Shown here: positions 1 through 7,349 of the stretch, in pieces
Numbering within the stretch: the first letter of the stretch is position 1
How the letters are laid out: each line of letters starts with the position of its first letter
Assembly (NCBI RefSeq): GCF_040839445.1
Contig: NZ_JBDPGJ010000003.1
Coordinates: 372,001-436,000 of the forward strand
DNA from: Aquibium pacificus
Lineage (GTDB): Bacteria > Pseudomonadota > Alphaproteobacteria > Rhizobiales > Rhizobiaceae
DNA: 64,000 nucleotides
Direction: 5' to 3'
Program-made: the position numbers and the translations under genes
Notes under the pieces: generated by a model
Told to the model about the DNA's origin: nothing
Databases searched by the model: none
The model's input: only the letters and a program-made list of their open reading frames with translations

Positions 1-117
1 GTAGCGGAACGTGATCTGGAGCAGGAAGGCAGCGAACATCGCAACGAGCATCGCCGCGAGCAGGTTTTCGGCCCTCCGGTAGAGCCATGCGCCGAGGGGC
101 GCCCATCCGCTGGCCAT
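1..117 (-). CDS. TRAP transporter small permease (DctQ-like), N-terminal part
   Basis: The first 39 codons of a gene that runs off the left edge. The peptide begins MASGWAPLGAW and enters a hydrophobic helix (LLAAMLVAMFAAFLLQITFRY), the usual first membrane segment of DctQ proteins. The ATG follows a GGAGG at 9 bases. It lies 66 bases downstream of a TRAP solute-binding protein on the same strand, so it should be the small membrane subunit of that transporter. The large DctM subunit is expected beyond the edge. The identification rests on context plus one helix. Confidence 0.7.
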   Translation of the reverse strand, partial: MASGWAPLGAWLYRRAENLLAAMLVAMFAAFLLQITFRY

Positions 118-183
118 CAGGTCATCCTCCGGAGAAAGTGCCGCCGGAAGATCTGCTTCCGGCGGCGGCGGCCGCGTCGAACC

Positions 184-1170
184 TCAGAGGGCGTTTATCT
201 TGTCGACCATGCCGGCAGGCCACGCCTTGGCCTGTTCGGAAGCGAGATACTTGTCCTGCACGTGCTTGCGGAAGGCGGCGACGTCCGGCTCGTAGATATT
301 CAGGCCCTTGGACTTGAAACTTTCCGCCAGTTCCTTCTCGCGGGCGAGGTGCTTCTCGGTAGAGAAGTCGATGGCCTTGTCGGCGGCGGCCTGGAACGTC
401 GCCTGCTTCTCCGCGCCCATGTCGTCCCACACCTTCTTGGAAACGGAGAGCAGGTCGTAGCCGACGAGGTGCGAGGTCAGCACGATCTGGCTCATCACCT
501 CGTAGAACTTCATGTTCTCGACGTTCGGGAGCGGGTTGTCCTGTCCGTCGATCGCCCCGGTCTGCAGGCCGGTATAGACCTCTGCATAGGCCATCGGAGT
601 GGGATTCGCCCCGAGCGCCTCGCCGAGGAACTGCCAAGCGTCGCCGCCGGGCATGCGCAGCTTGATGCCCGCCATGTCGGCCGGCGTCTTGATCTCCTTG
701 TCGACCTTCAGGCCGACCTGGCGCACGCCGAAATAAGTCGGGCCGAGCACCTTCACGCCGAGCTGGTCTTCGGTCATCTGCTTCATCTCCGCACCGGCAT
801 CCGAGGCGAAGAAGGCCTTGAGGTGCGCCGCGTCGCGGAAGAGGTAGCCGGCGGTAAGGATCGACCAGGCCGGTATCTGCTTGGAGATATCCTGCGGGGC
901 GATGTTGCCCATCTCCAGGTTGCCCCGCTGAAGGGCCACGAGCTCGGTTCCCTGCTTGAACAGGTTGCCGCCATAGTAGCCTTCGAACGCGAAGTCGTTG
1001 GCGATCGCGTCGGAGAACATCTTCATCATCTCGGCGCGGATGTCCTGCTCCGAGAAGACCGCCGAGAAGCGCAGCTTCGGCTTGTCCTGCGCAAACACCG
1101 GAATGGCTGCGGTAGCGCCGATCGCGGCGGCGCCGGCAAGAAACGTTCTGCGGTTGGTCATGATATTCAT
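184..1170 (-). CDS. TRAP transporter solute-binding protein (DctP family)
   Basis: A 328-residue periplasmic binding protein of the DctP family, which captures an organic acid for a sodium-driven TRAP transporter. The N-terminus has a twin-arginine signal (NRRTFLAGAA, then IPVFAQD), so export through Tat is likely. Family features are the core GIKLRMPGG with its conserved Arg and the segment TGAIDGQDNPLPN. The start was chosen at the ATG preceded by GGGAGGAAGACCT; the reading frame stays open much further upstream but has no better site. It sits between an AroE-like dehydrogenase and the DctQ gene on the same strand, suggesting that shikimate, quinate or a related acid is imported. The ligand is an inference from neighbours. 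Confidence 0.9.
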   Translation of the reverse strand: MNIMTNRRTFLAGAAAIGATAAIPVFAQDKPKLRFSAVFSEQDIRAEMMKMFSDAIANDFAFEGYYGGNLFKQGTELVALQRGNLEMGNIAPQDISKQIPAWSILTAGYLFRDAAHLKAFFASDAGAEMKQMTEDQLGVKVLGPTYFGVRQVGLKVDKEIKTPADMAGIKLRMPGGDAWQFLGEALGANPTPMAYAEVYTGLQTGAIDGQDNPLPNVENMKFYEVMSQIVLTSHLVGYDLLSVSKKVWDDMGAEKQATFQAAADKAIDFSTEKHLAREKELAESFKSKGLNIYEPDVAAFRKHVQDKYLASEQAKAWPAGMVDKINAL

Positions 1171-1193
1171 AGGTCTTCCTCCCTGGTTGATCG

Positions 1194-1334
1194 TCAAAAA
1201 GCGGTGATCCTCGCCTCGACCCTTTCCGGCAGCTTTGCGGAACGCGGGCATGCGAGATTCTTCGTACGCGGGCAGATGTGCCGGGCTTCCAGTGCGGGAG
1301 CCGAGAAGGGCGGTGGTGCCACGCGCGTCGTCAT
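1194..1334 (-). CDS. possible 46-residue ORF coupled to the AroE-like gene
   Basis: An ATG overlaps the stop of the AroE-like gene (ATGA) and opens a 46-codon frame rich in Pro, Arg and Ala that ends shortly before the solute-binding protein. The overlap would allow translational coupling, but the peptide resembles nothing I know. It may be chance in a 160-base spacer. Confidence 0.2.
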   Translation of the reverse strand: MTTRVAPPPFSAPALEARHICPRTKNLACPRSAKLPERVEARITAF

Positions 1335-2236
1335 GCCGCCGCCTCGAAGTGTCTCTCCATGGCCGAAAGGTCCGCGGCGCGCCCGGTGAAGAGTTCGAAG
1401 GCGCGCGCGGCCTGCCCGATGGCCATGCCGATTCCGGGCAGGGTGCGACAACCCAGAGCCTGCGCCTGCCGCAGGAGCTCTGTCTCCTGCGGAAAATAGA
1501 TGACGTCCGACACCCACTGCGACGAATGAAGATGCCGCGTGTCGAACGGCGTTCCGGGGAACTTCGCCATACCGACGGGGGTGGTGTTGACGACGCCGTC
1601 GGCGTCGGCCAGTGCGGTCCCGATGTCGGCGACGGCGAGCGCGGAGATGCCGGCGCCCCCGAGACGCGCGGCGAGGGTCCGTGCCCGGGAGACGTCGGCA
1701 TCCACTATCGAGATGCGGCGCGCGCCGAGCGCCACCAGCGCGTAGGAGACCGCGGATCCGGCGCCGCCCGCGCCGACCAACACCACATGGCCGAGCGCCG
1801 CACCCGACATCGCGGCACGGAAGCTCTCTGCGTAACCCCAGCAGTCGGTGTTGTGACCGGTACGCCGCTGCCCGAACACCACGGTATTGACCGCGCCGAT
1901 CGCAGTGGCGTCCGCGTCGATCACGTCGAGAAGCGGCATGACGCTCTGCTTGAACGGGTAGGTGATGTTGAGGCCGTGGAAGCCGAACAGCGCCGCCGCG
2001 TCGATTGCGGCGCGCAGGTCATCGTCTGCCAGTCCGATCGCGTCGAAGTCGATCAGGACATAGGCGCAGGAAAGGCCCAGTCGCGCCGCCTCGCGTTCAT
2101 GCATGTCTGGAGACCGCGACAACTGGATGCCGCGGCCGGCAAGACCCACCAGCACGTCCGGACGGGCGCCGGGTACCGCCATGCGGCCTCGCATCAGTCC
2201 TTCGATCGCCTTCGCGATCGCGGCATTCCCCGGCAT
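1331..2236 (-). CDS. aroE: shikimate/quinate 5-dehydrogenase-like protein
   Basis: A 301-residue AroE/YdiB-family oxidoreductase that interconverts 3-dehydroshikimate (or 3-dehydroquinate) and shikimate (or quinate) with NAD(P). Visible motifs are the substrate Ser pair (LSRSPDMHE), the catalytic Lys in NITYPFKQS, the Asn/Asp of NTDCWGY, the Rossmann loop GAGGAG and the C-terminal GIGMAIGQAA. The ATG follows CGGGAGGAACG. It is the first gene of an operon with a TRAP transporter, and a TetR gene is divergent. This context suggests a catabolic paralogue rather than the biosynthetic AroE. I cannot tell quinate from shikimate preference by eye. Confidence 0.85.
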   Translation of the reverse strand: MPGNAAIAKAIEGLMRGRMAVPGARPDVLVGLAGRGIQLSRSPDMHEREAARLGLSCAYVLIDFDAIGLADDDLRAAIDAAALFGFHGLNITYPFKQSVMPLLDVIDADATAIGAVNTVVFGQRRTGHNTDCWGYAESFRAAMSGAALGHVVLVGAGGAGSAVSYALVALGARRISIVDADVSRARTLAARLGGAGISALAVADIGTALADADGVVNTTPVGMAKFPGTPFDTRHLHSSQWVSDVIYFPQETELLRQAQALGCRTLPGIGMAIGQAARAFELFTGRAADLSAMERHFEAAA

Positions 2237-2312
2237 CGTTCCTCCCGGGCCGCCCGCAGACGGCTTGTCTTCGTTCGGCTCGACCCGGTAAATGGGATCC
2301 AGCCTGCATGGC

Positions 2313-2340
2313 ACTATGTACGAAACAGTTAGTTTGTCAA
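2313..2340 (-). promoter_or_regulatory. promoter of the AroE/TRAP operon with overlapping inverted repeat
   Basis: Read on the minus strand, a perfect TTGACA (complement of 2335-2340) is followed after 16 bases by CATAGT (complement of 2313-2318, 4/6 to TATAAT). The spacer holds the inverted repeat AAAC-N5-GTTT (2323-2335), well placed to be the operator of the divergent TetR protein. Transcription would begin near 2305. Confidence 0.6.
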
Positions 2341-2366
2341 CGCCATGCGCCGCCGATGGGGAGTCC

Positions 2367-3026
2367 ATGTCCGATCCGAAACCGAGCCGAAAGGACCGAC
2401 CGCCGCCGAAGCGACCGCAGGATCCAGACGGGACGCGGCGCGACATCCTGGATACGGCGCTGCGCGAATTCGCCATGAACGGCCTGTCGGGAGCGCGCAT
2501 CGACGAGATCGCCGCGCGGACGAAGTCCTCAAAACGGATGATCTACTACTATTTCGGCGACAAGGAGGGTCTCTACCTTGAGGCGCTGGAGAACGCCTAT
2601 CGTACGGTGCGGGAGGGCGAGGCGAAGCTGGAGACCGAAGGCCTGCCCCCGCCGGAGGCCCTGCGGCGGCTGGTGGAATTCACCTTCGACCACCACCACG
2701 AGCATGAGGATTTCATCCGCATGGTGATGATCGAGAACATCCATCATGGCCAGTACCTAGAGCGGTCCGACGTCATACGGGGACTGAATGTCACGGCGAT
2801 CGACAACATTGCCTCCATCTATCGCCGCGGAGTCAATTCAGGCGATTTCCGGCCGGGATTGGATCCGCTCGAACTTCACTGGCAGGTCAGCGCCCTGTGC
2901 TTCTTCAACGTCTCCAATCGGGCGACCTTCTCCAGCATCTTCGGCCGCGACATGGGGGCGCCGAACGAGCAGGCGAAGCTCCGCGAGAGCACCGTCGAGA
3001 TGGTGCTTCGTTTCGTCTCGCGGTGA
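2367..3026 (+). CDS. TetR/AcrR family transcriptional regulator
   Basis: A 219-residue TetR-type regulator. The N-terminal helix-turn-helix is clear (TRRDILDTALREF through IDEIAARTKSSKRMIYYYF, about residues 20-65). The C-terminal ligand domain carries a His-rich stretch, DHHHEHEDF. The ATG at 2367 was chosen because GGGGAG lies seven bases upstream; the open frame begins earlier, inside the promoter region. It is divergent from the AroE/TRAP operon and is the obvious candidate to repress it, with an organic or aromatic acid as a plausible effector. An insertion-sequence remnant begins just after its stop codon. Confidence 0.88.
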   Translation: MSDPKPSRKDRPPPKRPQDPDGTRRDILDTALREFAMNGLSGARIDEIAARTKSSKRMIYYYFGDKEGLYLEALENAYRTVREGEAKLETEGLPPPEALRRLVEFTFDHHHEHEDFIRMVMIENIHHGQYLERSDVIRGLNVTAIDNIASIYRRGVNSGDFRPGLDPLELHWQVSALCFFNVSNRATFSSIFGRDMGAPNEQAKLRESTVEMVLRFVSR

Positions 3027-3127
3027 AGAACGTGTCGGTCGCTTGGTGGGATCGCGGTAGGACACCAACTCATAAACGGGTAGCGGTTCGCGGCGAAGGA
3101 TGATTCAAGCTCCGAAAGGAGTTTGGC

Positions 3128-3927
3128 ATGTCTCAACGCCGCTACGAACTGACCGATTTCGAATGGTCGGTCATCGAACCGCTGCTTCCCAACAAGCCGC
3201 GTGGCGTGCCGCGGGTCGATGATCGCAGGGTGCTGAACGGCATCTACTGGCGTTTGAGGACGGGATCGCCCTGGACCGATATCCCGGAGCGCTACGGCCC
3301 GGAACCACGTGCTACAATCGCTTTGTGCGCTGGCGCAAGCTGGGCGTTTGGGGCCGCATCTTCGAGGCGGTCTCGACCGCTTACGACGGTGACCTGCAAT
3401 CCGTCGATTCCTCATCCATCAAGGTCCACCAACACGCCAGCAACGTCCGGCGGCCAAAAAAGGGGGTGCCGAGACCGCCGGCCTGGCACGATCCGGCACC
3501 GTCTGCATGGGGCGTTCGCGAGGAGGATTGACCACCAAGATCCACGCTCTCGTCGATGCGGCCGGCCTGCCGGTGAAGCTGAAGCTCACCGCCGGACAGG
3601 CCCATGATGGACGCAGCGCCGCCGACATGCTGAGCGGGATCGGTTCGGGCCAGGCGCTGTTGGCGGATGCGGCCTACGACAGTGACGCATTGCGTCGGCA
3701 GATGAAGGCCCAAGGCGGGTGGCTCTGCGCCAAGCCGGTGTCCTACCGGCGTCAGAAGCCGCCCTTCAGTCGCTGGCTCTACCGCTTCCGAAACGTCGTC
3801 GAGCGCTTCTTCAACCGCATCAAACACTGCCGCGCCATCGCAACGCGCTACGAAAAGCACGACGACAACTATCTCGCACCACTTCGATATAACCCAGCCC
3901 TCGTTGCGACGACTGATGAGAGAACCC
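3128..3927 (+). pseudogene. IS5-family transposase, frameshifted
   Basis: The N-terminal part (MSQRRYELTDFEWSVIEPLL) reads in one frame to about 3300. There a one-base deletion breaks the expected YGPRTTCYNRF motif, and homology continues in the next frame (TTCYNRFVRWRKLGVW, then VDSSSIKVHQHA with the first catalytic Asp). At a slippery heptamer the frame shifts again to KKGG...CMGRSRGGLTTKIHALVDA. That frame carries the second Asp (ADAAYDSD) and the Glu region (RFFNRIKHCRAIATRYEK). After DDNYLA the C-terminus drifts, so another indel is likely and the end is approximate. The second shift is probably programmed, as in related elements. The deletion near 3300 should inactivate the transposase. 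Confidence 0.85.
3456..3462 (+). promoter_or_regulatory. -1 frameshift slippery site (A AAA AAG)
   Basis: The heptamer A_AAA_AAG lies in the zero frame of the upstream transposase part. A -1 slip here joins it exactly to the frame encoding KKGG...GRSRGGLTT. This is a classic programmed frameshift signal of two-frame IS transposases. Confidence 0.7.
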
Positions 3928-4086
3928 AAGGTCCCGGCGCGCATGATGAAGGCAGAAAGATCAAGCTTGGCCAAGGCGATTGGAGAACATGGGACACCAT
4001 CCCACCGACTTTCTCGAATCGACCGCCGTTTCGCGATGACGACGTCGATTACGTCAGGGCTTTACGCCAGGAGGACTGACTACTAG

Positions 4087-4094
4087 TGTCGACA
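4087..4094. promoter_or_regulatory. palindromic operator candidate TGTCGACA (site 1)
   Basis: A perfect 8-base palindrome just after the IS remnant and 60 bases before the alpha/beta hydrolase start, inside partly symmetric surroundings (ACTA...TAGT). The same octamer recurs at 5836 and 6075. Its GTCGAC core fits the GT-N2-AC pattern bound by FadR/FCD-type GntR proteins; such a regulator is encoded at 16374. Confidence 0.5.
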
Positions 4095-4154
4095 TAGTCG
4101 CCATCGAACTCTACGTGGCGTCTTGCTTGAACGCCCCCCACCAGGAGTATCCGA

Positions 4155-4928
4155 GTGTCCGGCCTTCACTATCAAATCACCGGGACCGGCCCGCTTCTGC
4201 TGCTGCTCCATCCGGTCGGCCTAGATTCGCGGTTCTGGGGTGCCATCCCCGATGCACTTGCTCAGAGGAATCGGGTCGTGACCATCGACTTTCGCGGCCA
4301 CGGCAAATCGCCCGATGCCTACCGTCCGGGCCGCATGGAGACGCATGTCGATGACATAGTGCGGCTTATGGGTGAATTCGAGGCCGGACCCGCAGCCATT
4401 GTGGGCATCTCCTTTGGCGGCATGGTAGCGCAGAACCTGGCCTGCCGGCGGCCCGATCTGGTGTCGGCCCTGGTGCTTGCCGCCTGCCCTGGCGTCATTC
4501 CGCAGACCGCGCGTTCCGCGATTCTGAAGCGTGGCGCGGACGCGGAGAGTGGCGGCATGAAATCGGTGGTCGACGGGACTCTGTCGCGCTGGTTCACGCC
4601 GGATTATCTGTCGACAGAAGCGGTCGCTGATGTGCGTGCGCGGTTGCTCGCGGATTCACCTGCGAATTGGGCCGCGACCTGGGAAGCGGTGTCCGAGCAC
4701 GACGCGCTCGCAGAACTTGAAGCGATTCGCGCGCCGGCACTGCTTCTTGCCGGCGAACTCGACGAGGCGACGCCGCTAGAAGCCAAGCGTGCGCTAGCGG
4801 CGGCGATTCCCGGCAGCCGGCTGGAGATACTCGCCGGCGCGCCGCACATGATGCAGATCGAATGCGGAGCCCGCCTTTCCGCATCGCTCAGCACCTTCAT
4901 CGGTGAGCTGGCGGAGGGGGAGCGATGA
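4155..4928 (+). CDS. alpha/beta hydrolase (enol-lactonase/deformylase type)
   Basis: A 257-residue alpha/beta hydrolase with an intact triad: Ser86 in GISFGG, Asp203 in GELDEATP and His231 in GAPHMMQ. The oxyanion-hole segment is LLHPVGLDSRFW. Length and motifs resemble 3-oxoadipate enol-lactonase (PcaD) and N-formylmaleamate deformylase, but I cannot decide between them. The start is GTG, with AGGAG seven bases upstream. The gene overlaps the next one by ATGA, so the two are coupled. It is the first gene after the IS and after operator site 1. In the context of the NicX-like gene at 6174, a hydrolase acting on a ring-cleavage product is plausible. Confidence 0.85.
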   Translation: MSGLHYQITGTGPLLLLLHPVGLDSRFWGAIPDALAQRNRVVTIDFRGHGKSPDAYRPGRMETHVDDIVRLMGEFEAGPAAIVGISFGGMVAQNLACRRPDLVSALVLAACPGVIPQTARSAILKRGADAESGGMKSVVDGTLSRWFTPDYLSTEAVADVRARLLADSPANWAATWEAVSEHDALAELEAIRAPALLLAGELDEATPLEAKRALAAAIPGSRLEILAGAPHMMQIECGARLSASLSTFIGELAEGER

Positions 4929-5518
4929 ATCCTAAGAACGGTTTGCTGCTCGTGCTGGTCGATCCCGCGCCCTCGCTCGAGGAGGAACTAAATGCCTGGT
5001 ACGATAGCGAGCATCTGCCGGAGCGCGCGTCCCTACCCGGTTTCGTATCGGCACGGCGCTTCACTTCGCTCGGCGATGGCCCGCAATATGCGGCGCTTTA
5101 CGATCTCCGCGATCTCGGGGTCCTCGAATCATCGGCCTATCTTGCTGTGTCAGGCGCTAATTTTAGCCCCTGGACCCGGCGTGTCACGGCCCTATCGCAA
5201 CCTGTCCGGATCACGGCGCAGCAGGTCGGCGGACCAGTCGGGCCGACAGGCGAGGCGCCTCGGCTGCTGATCCTCAAGTTTCGCGGGACGACGTCCTTCG
5301 ACGCTGCGGCCATCGCCGGCGGGCTCGAGGCCAACTTCGCAGGCCGCAGCACCTGCCGGACCTGGCGGGTGTTTGAAGGCGTTGGGCCCGAACCCGGTTT
5401 CATGCTGGCGCTTGTCGAATTCGGCGGTATCCACGTTCCCGAACTCGATCTGGAGGTGTTCGGTCCGTGCGCGCGGCGCATCGATATGGCGGCAAGCTAC
5501 CGACCCTACCGCGGCTGA
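4925..5518 (+). CDS. two-domain dimeric alpha/beta-barrel (EthD-like) protein
   Basis: A 197-residue protein made of two ferredoxin-like halves. The first has the pattern LLLVLVDP...LNAWYDSEHLPERASLPGFVSARRF, typical of dimeric alpha/beta-barrel (EthD-like) proteins, including the conserved WYDxEH. The second half (PRLLILKFRG...GFMLALVEF) looks like a diverged copy. Such proteins assist or catalyse reactions in catabolic operons, but the exact role here is unknown. It overlaps the hydrolase by four bases and ends a two-gene transcription unit; a 655-base gap follows. Confidence 0.7.
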   Translation: MNPKNGLLLVLVDPAPSLEEELNAWYDSEHLPERASLPGFVSARRFTSLGDGPQYAALYDLRDLGVLESSAYLAVSGANFSPWTRRVTALSQPVRITAQQVGGPVGPTGEAPRLLILKFRGTTSFDAAAIAGGLEANFAGRSTCRTWRVFEGVGPEPGFMLALVEFGGIHVPELDLEVFGPCARRIDMAASYRPYRG

Positions 5519-5835
5519 GCCGGCGCTCTGGTCGACGGCGAGTGCCATCGCCGGCGAAGAAATGTCTCGATCCGGTGGTTAGAGAGCGCACCCGGATTGG
5601 CATCATGCTCGGTGAAGAGAAGGCCGTGCGGCGGCGGTGCATGGTGTACCGGCCAGCAAAAAGCCTTCCGCTGGCCAGTTGGAGCATGACCACGTTCGAC
5701 CCTTCGGCTGAGGCAATGCGGGCGATCGTCGGGGAATGAAGCATGCCGAAGCCAGCCGCAGGCAGCGGTTCGGCCATGGCGCCGAGTCCTATGAATGCCG
5801 TCCGCTGGAAATCGGCCTCACCGCCATCGAATTAA

Positions 5836-5843
5836 TGTCGACA
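5836..5843. promoter_or_regulatory. palindromic operator candidate TGTCGACA (site 2)
   Basis: Second copy of the octamer, in an AT-richer setting (TTAATGTCGACACAATAT). It lies 239 bases from site 3, a spacing compatible with a looping arrangement. Confidence 0.5.
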
Positions 5844-6074
5844 CAATATAGGTCCTTATCTTTACGTATGGGAGTGGCGTCAAGGGTCGAAACTTAGCTC
5901 GGTCCAGGCGCTCCTCACCGAAGAGATGTCGTTTCAGGGGAAAGCCGGCGCCCCAACATGCGAGAGTTGATCTCTCGACCGCGCGCAAATCGATTGGTCC
6001 GTCACTCTTGCCGCGAACTGTCGGTATGAAACTCCGCCGAAGGAAAGGGCCGTTCCAATTTTCTCCCACCAAAG

Positions 6075-6082
6075 TGTCGACA
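6075..6082. promoter_or_regulatory. palindromic operator candidate TGTCGACA (site 3)
   Basis: Third copy, extended to the perfect 10-base palindrome GTGTCGACAC (6074-6083). It sits about 90 bases before the start of the 6174 gene and next to a possible -35 TTGACC, a good position for a repressor of the long operon. Confidence 0.55.
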
Positions 6083-6173
6083 CATGTTGACCTTTTCCAA
6101 TCTGCGTGAAAAGCTGCCCTTATGACGAAGCCCCGGTCTAAACCTCGACCGCCCGGGCAAAAGGAGGAAATGC

Positions 6174-7223
6174 ATGTCAGCACTCATGACTGGGAGCATG
6201 GAGTATCTCCGCCGGCCGCTGATCCGGAACATCCAGTCCGGCGACCGCGCGCTCGTGCTGACCGACACGGCGCACGACCCGCGTGTCTGGCAGGCCGTGA
6301 TGAGCATCTTGCAGGAGATCGGCGCTGAGGTGACCGTCGCGCTGTTCGAGCGACGCCCGGCCGACTATTACGATCCGCCGTCCGCCGTCTGCGAGGCAAT
6401 GATGAAGTCGGACGTCAACATTCTGCTCGCCTCGACCGGCATGCTTCACTCGCCTGCGAGTTTCCGCGCCATGGAAGCGCGTATCCCGTCAATCTGCATG
6501 GATGGCGGAATGACGCTCGAATGGTTCCAGTCAGGCGCCGTTACCGAGGATATGAAGCAGGTTATGGTGCGCAAGCACTATGTCGCCAAGGATATTTTCG
6601 GCGCCGACGCGAAGGAATGCCGCGTTACGTCGCGCTACGGCACCGACTTCACATACCGCGTCGACGACCGCATTTTCGTACCGCCTTTGCCTGGCAAGAA
6701 TTTCGACCCCTACAAGATCGTCGACTTCGACAAGGACGAGAACCGCAAGGGCGGCAATCTCTACTATTACCTGTTCCCCACCGGCGAATTCAACGTCGCC
6801 CCGATCGAGGGAACCGCGAACGGCAAGCTGGTGATCGACCTGACCATGCACCATATCGGGCGGCTTGAGGATCCGATCGAACTGCATGTCGAGAACGGCC
6901 GCGTCATAAGGATCGAAGGCGGCGCCTCTGCCCGCGTCCTGCGCGACTATCTCGTCGAGTATGGCGACGAGAACGCCTATATGTGCCCGGCCGAGGCCTC
7001 GATCGGCGTCAATGCCAAGGCCCTGATCCGCGGCGTTCAGCGCGAGGACAAGAACGTCTATGGCGCTATGCATTTCGGCCTCGGCACCAATATCGATGTC
7101 GGCGGTTCGATCCGGTCCAAGATTCACATGGACGGCGTGATCCTCGAGCCGACACTCTACGTCGACGGCGACGTGCGCATGGAGGATGGTCGCTTCCTGC
7201 GGCCGATCGAGGGCAATGGCTGA
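6174..7223 (+). CDS. NicX-like dioxygenase / M29 aminopeptidase-family metalloenzyme
   Basis: A 349-residue protein of the superfamily that holds M29 aminopeptidases and 2,5-dihydroxypyridine 5,6-dioxygenase (NicX). The C-terminal metal region is well kept: AEASIGVNAKA, HFGLGTN (His300) and SKIHMDG (His318, Asp320). The His318-x-Asp320 pair falls at the numbering I recall for NicX iron ligands, and the length is almost the same. The third ligand cannot be assigned by eye. AAGGAGG lies six bases before the chosen ATG. It leads an operon with a TRAP transporter, CoA-transferases and a thiolase-like protein, so a ring-opening or related step on an imported acid is likelier than peptide cleavage. 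The substrate is unknown. Confidence 0.7.
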   Translation: MSALMTGSMEYLRRPLIRNIQSGDRALVLTDTAHDPRVWQAVMSILQEIGAEVTVALFERRPADYYDPPSAVCEAMMKSDVNILLASTGMLHSPASFRAMEARIPSICMDGGMTLEWFQSGAVTEDMKQVMVRKHYVAKDIFGADAKECRVTSRYGTDFTYRVDDRIFVPPLPGKNFDPYKIVDFDKDENRKGGNLYYYLFPTGEFNVAPIEGTANGKLVIDLTMHHIGRLEDPIELHVENGRVIRIEGGASARVLRDYLVEYGDENAYMCPAEASIGVNAKALIRGVQREDKNVYGAMHFGLGTNIDVGGSIRSKIHMDGVILEPTLYVDGDVRMEDGRFLRPIEGNG

Positions 7224-7246
7224 TGCCTGCCGATAGCAGAACGCAC

Positions 7247-7273
7247 GTCGCGGCGCGACCAACCTGCCGCGAC
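7247..7273 (+). other. hairpin between the metalloenzyme and TRAP genes
   Basis: GTCGCGGC (7247-7254) pairs perfectly with GCCGCGAC (7266-7273) around an 11-base loop. There is no T-run, so it is not a standard terminator. It may stabilise or attenuate the message between the two genes. Confidence 0.4.
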
Positions 7274-7349
7274 GGACCGGACCGCGAATGCGCAAGCGCG
7301 GCATCTGGACTCTACCCTTGTTGCGCTGGACCGACTGGGAGGATACGGA

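Larger units (their letters stand above)
3045..4006 (+). mobile_element. degenerate IS5/IS427-type insertion sequence
   Basis: A DDE transposase gene in several frames is flanked by short inverted repeats, GGTGGGAT at 3045-3052 and its complement ATCCCACC at 3999-4006. Each lies about 80 bases from the ends of transposase homology. The rest of the terminal repeats matches poorly, so the boundaries are provisional and no clear target duplication is seen. The element separates the AroE/TetR locus from the next catabolic cluster. Confidence 0.55.
5519..6173. other. 655-base intergenic region with two palindromic operators
   Basis: I see no convincing gene here. Short open frames exist on both strands, but they lack a ribosome site or recognisable motifs. 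The region holds two TGTCGACA palindromes, at 5836 and 6075. A TTGACC (6087-6092) directly follows the second and could be a -35 element, but no good -10 is visible. It is probably the promoter region of the main catabolic operon that starts at 6174. Confidence 0.6.

Noticed and set aside
4610..4625. TGTCGACA inside the 4155 hydrolase gene, and again inside the 17221 gene
   Set aside because: They lie within coding sequence and are expected occasionally in high-GC genes; not counted as operators.
5400..6183. Minus-strand frames in the gap before the 6174 gene
   Set aside because: No ribosome sites or family motifs, and they overlap the promoter palindromes and the end of the 4925 gene.
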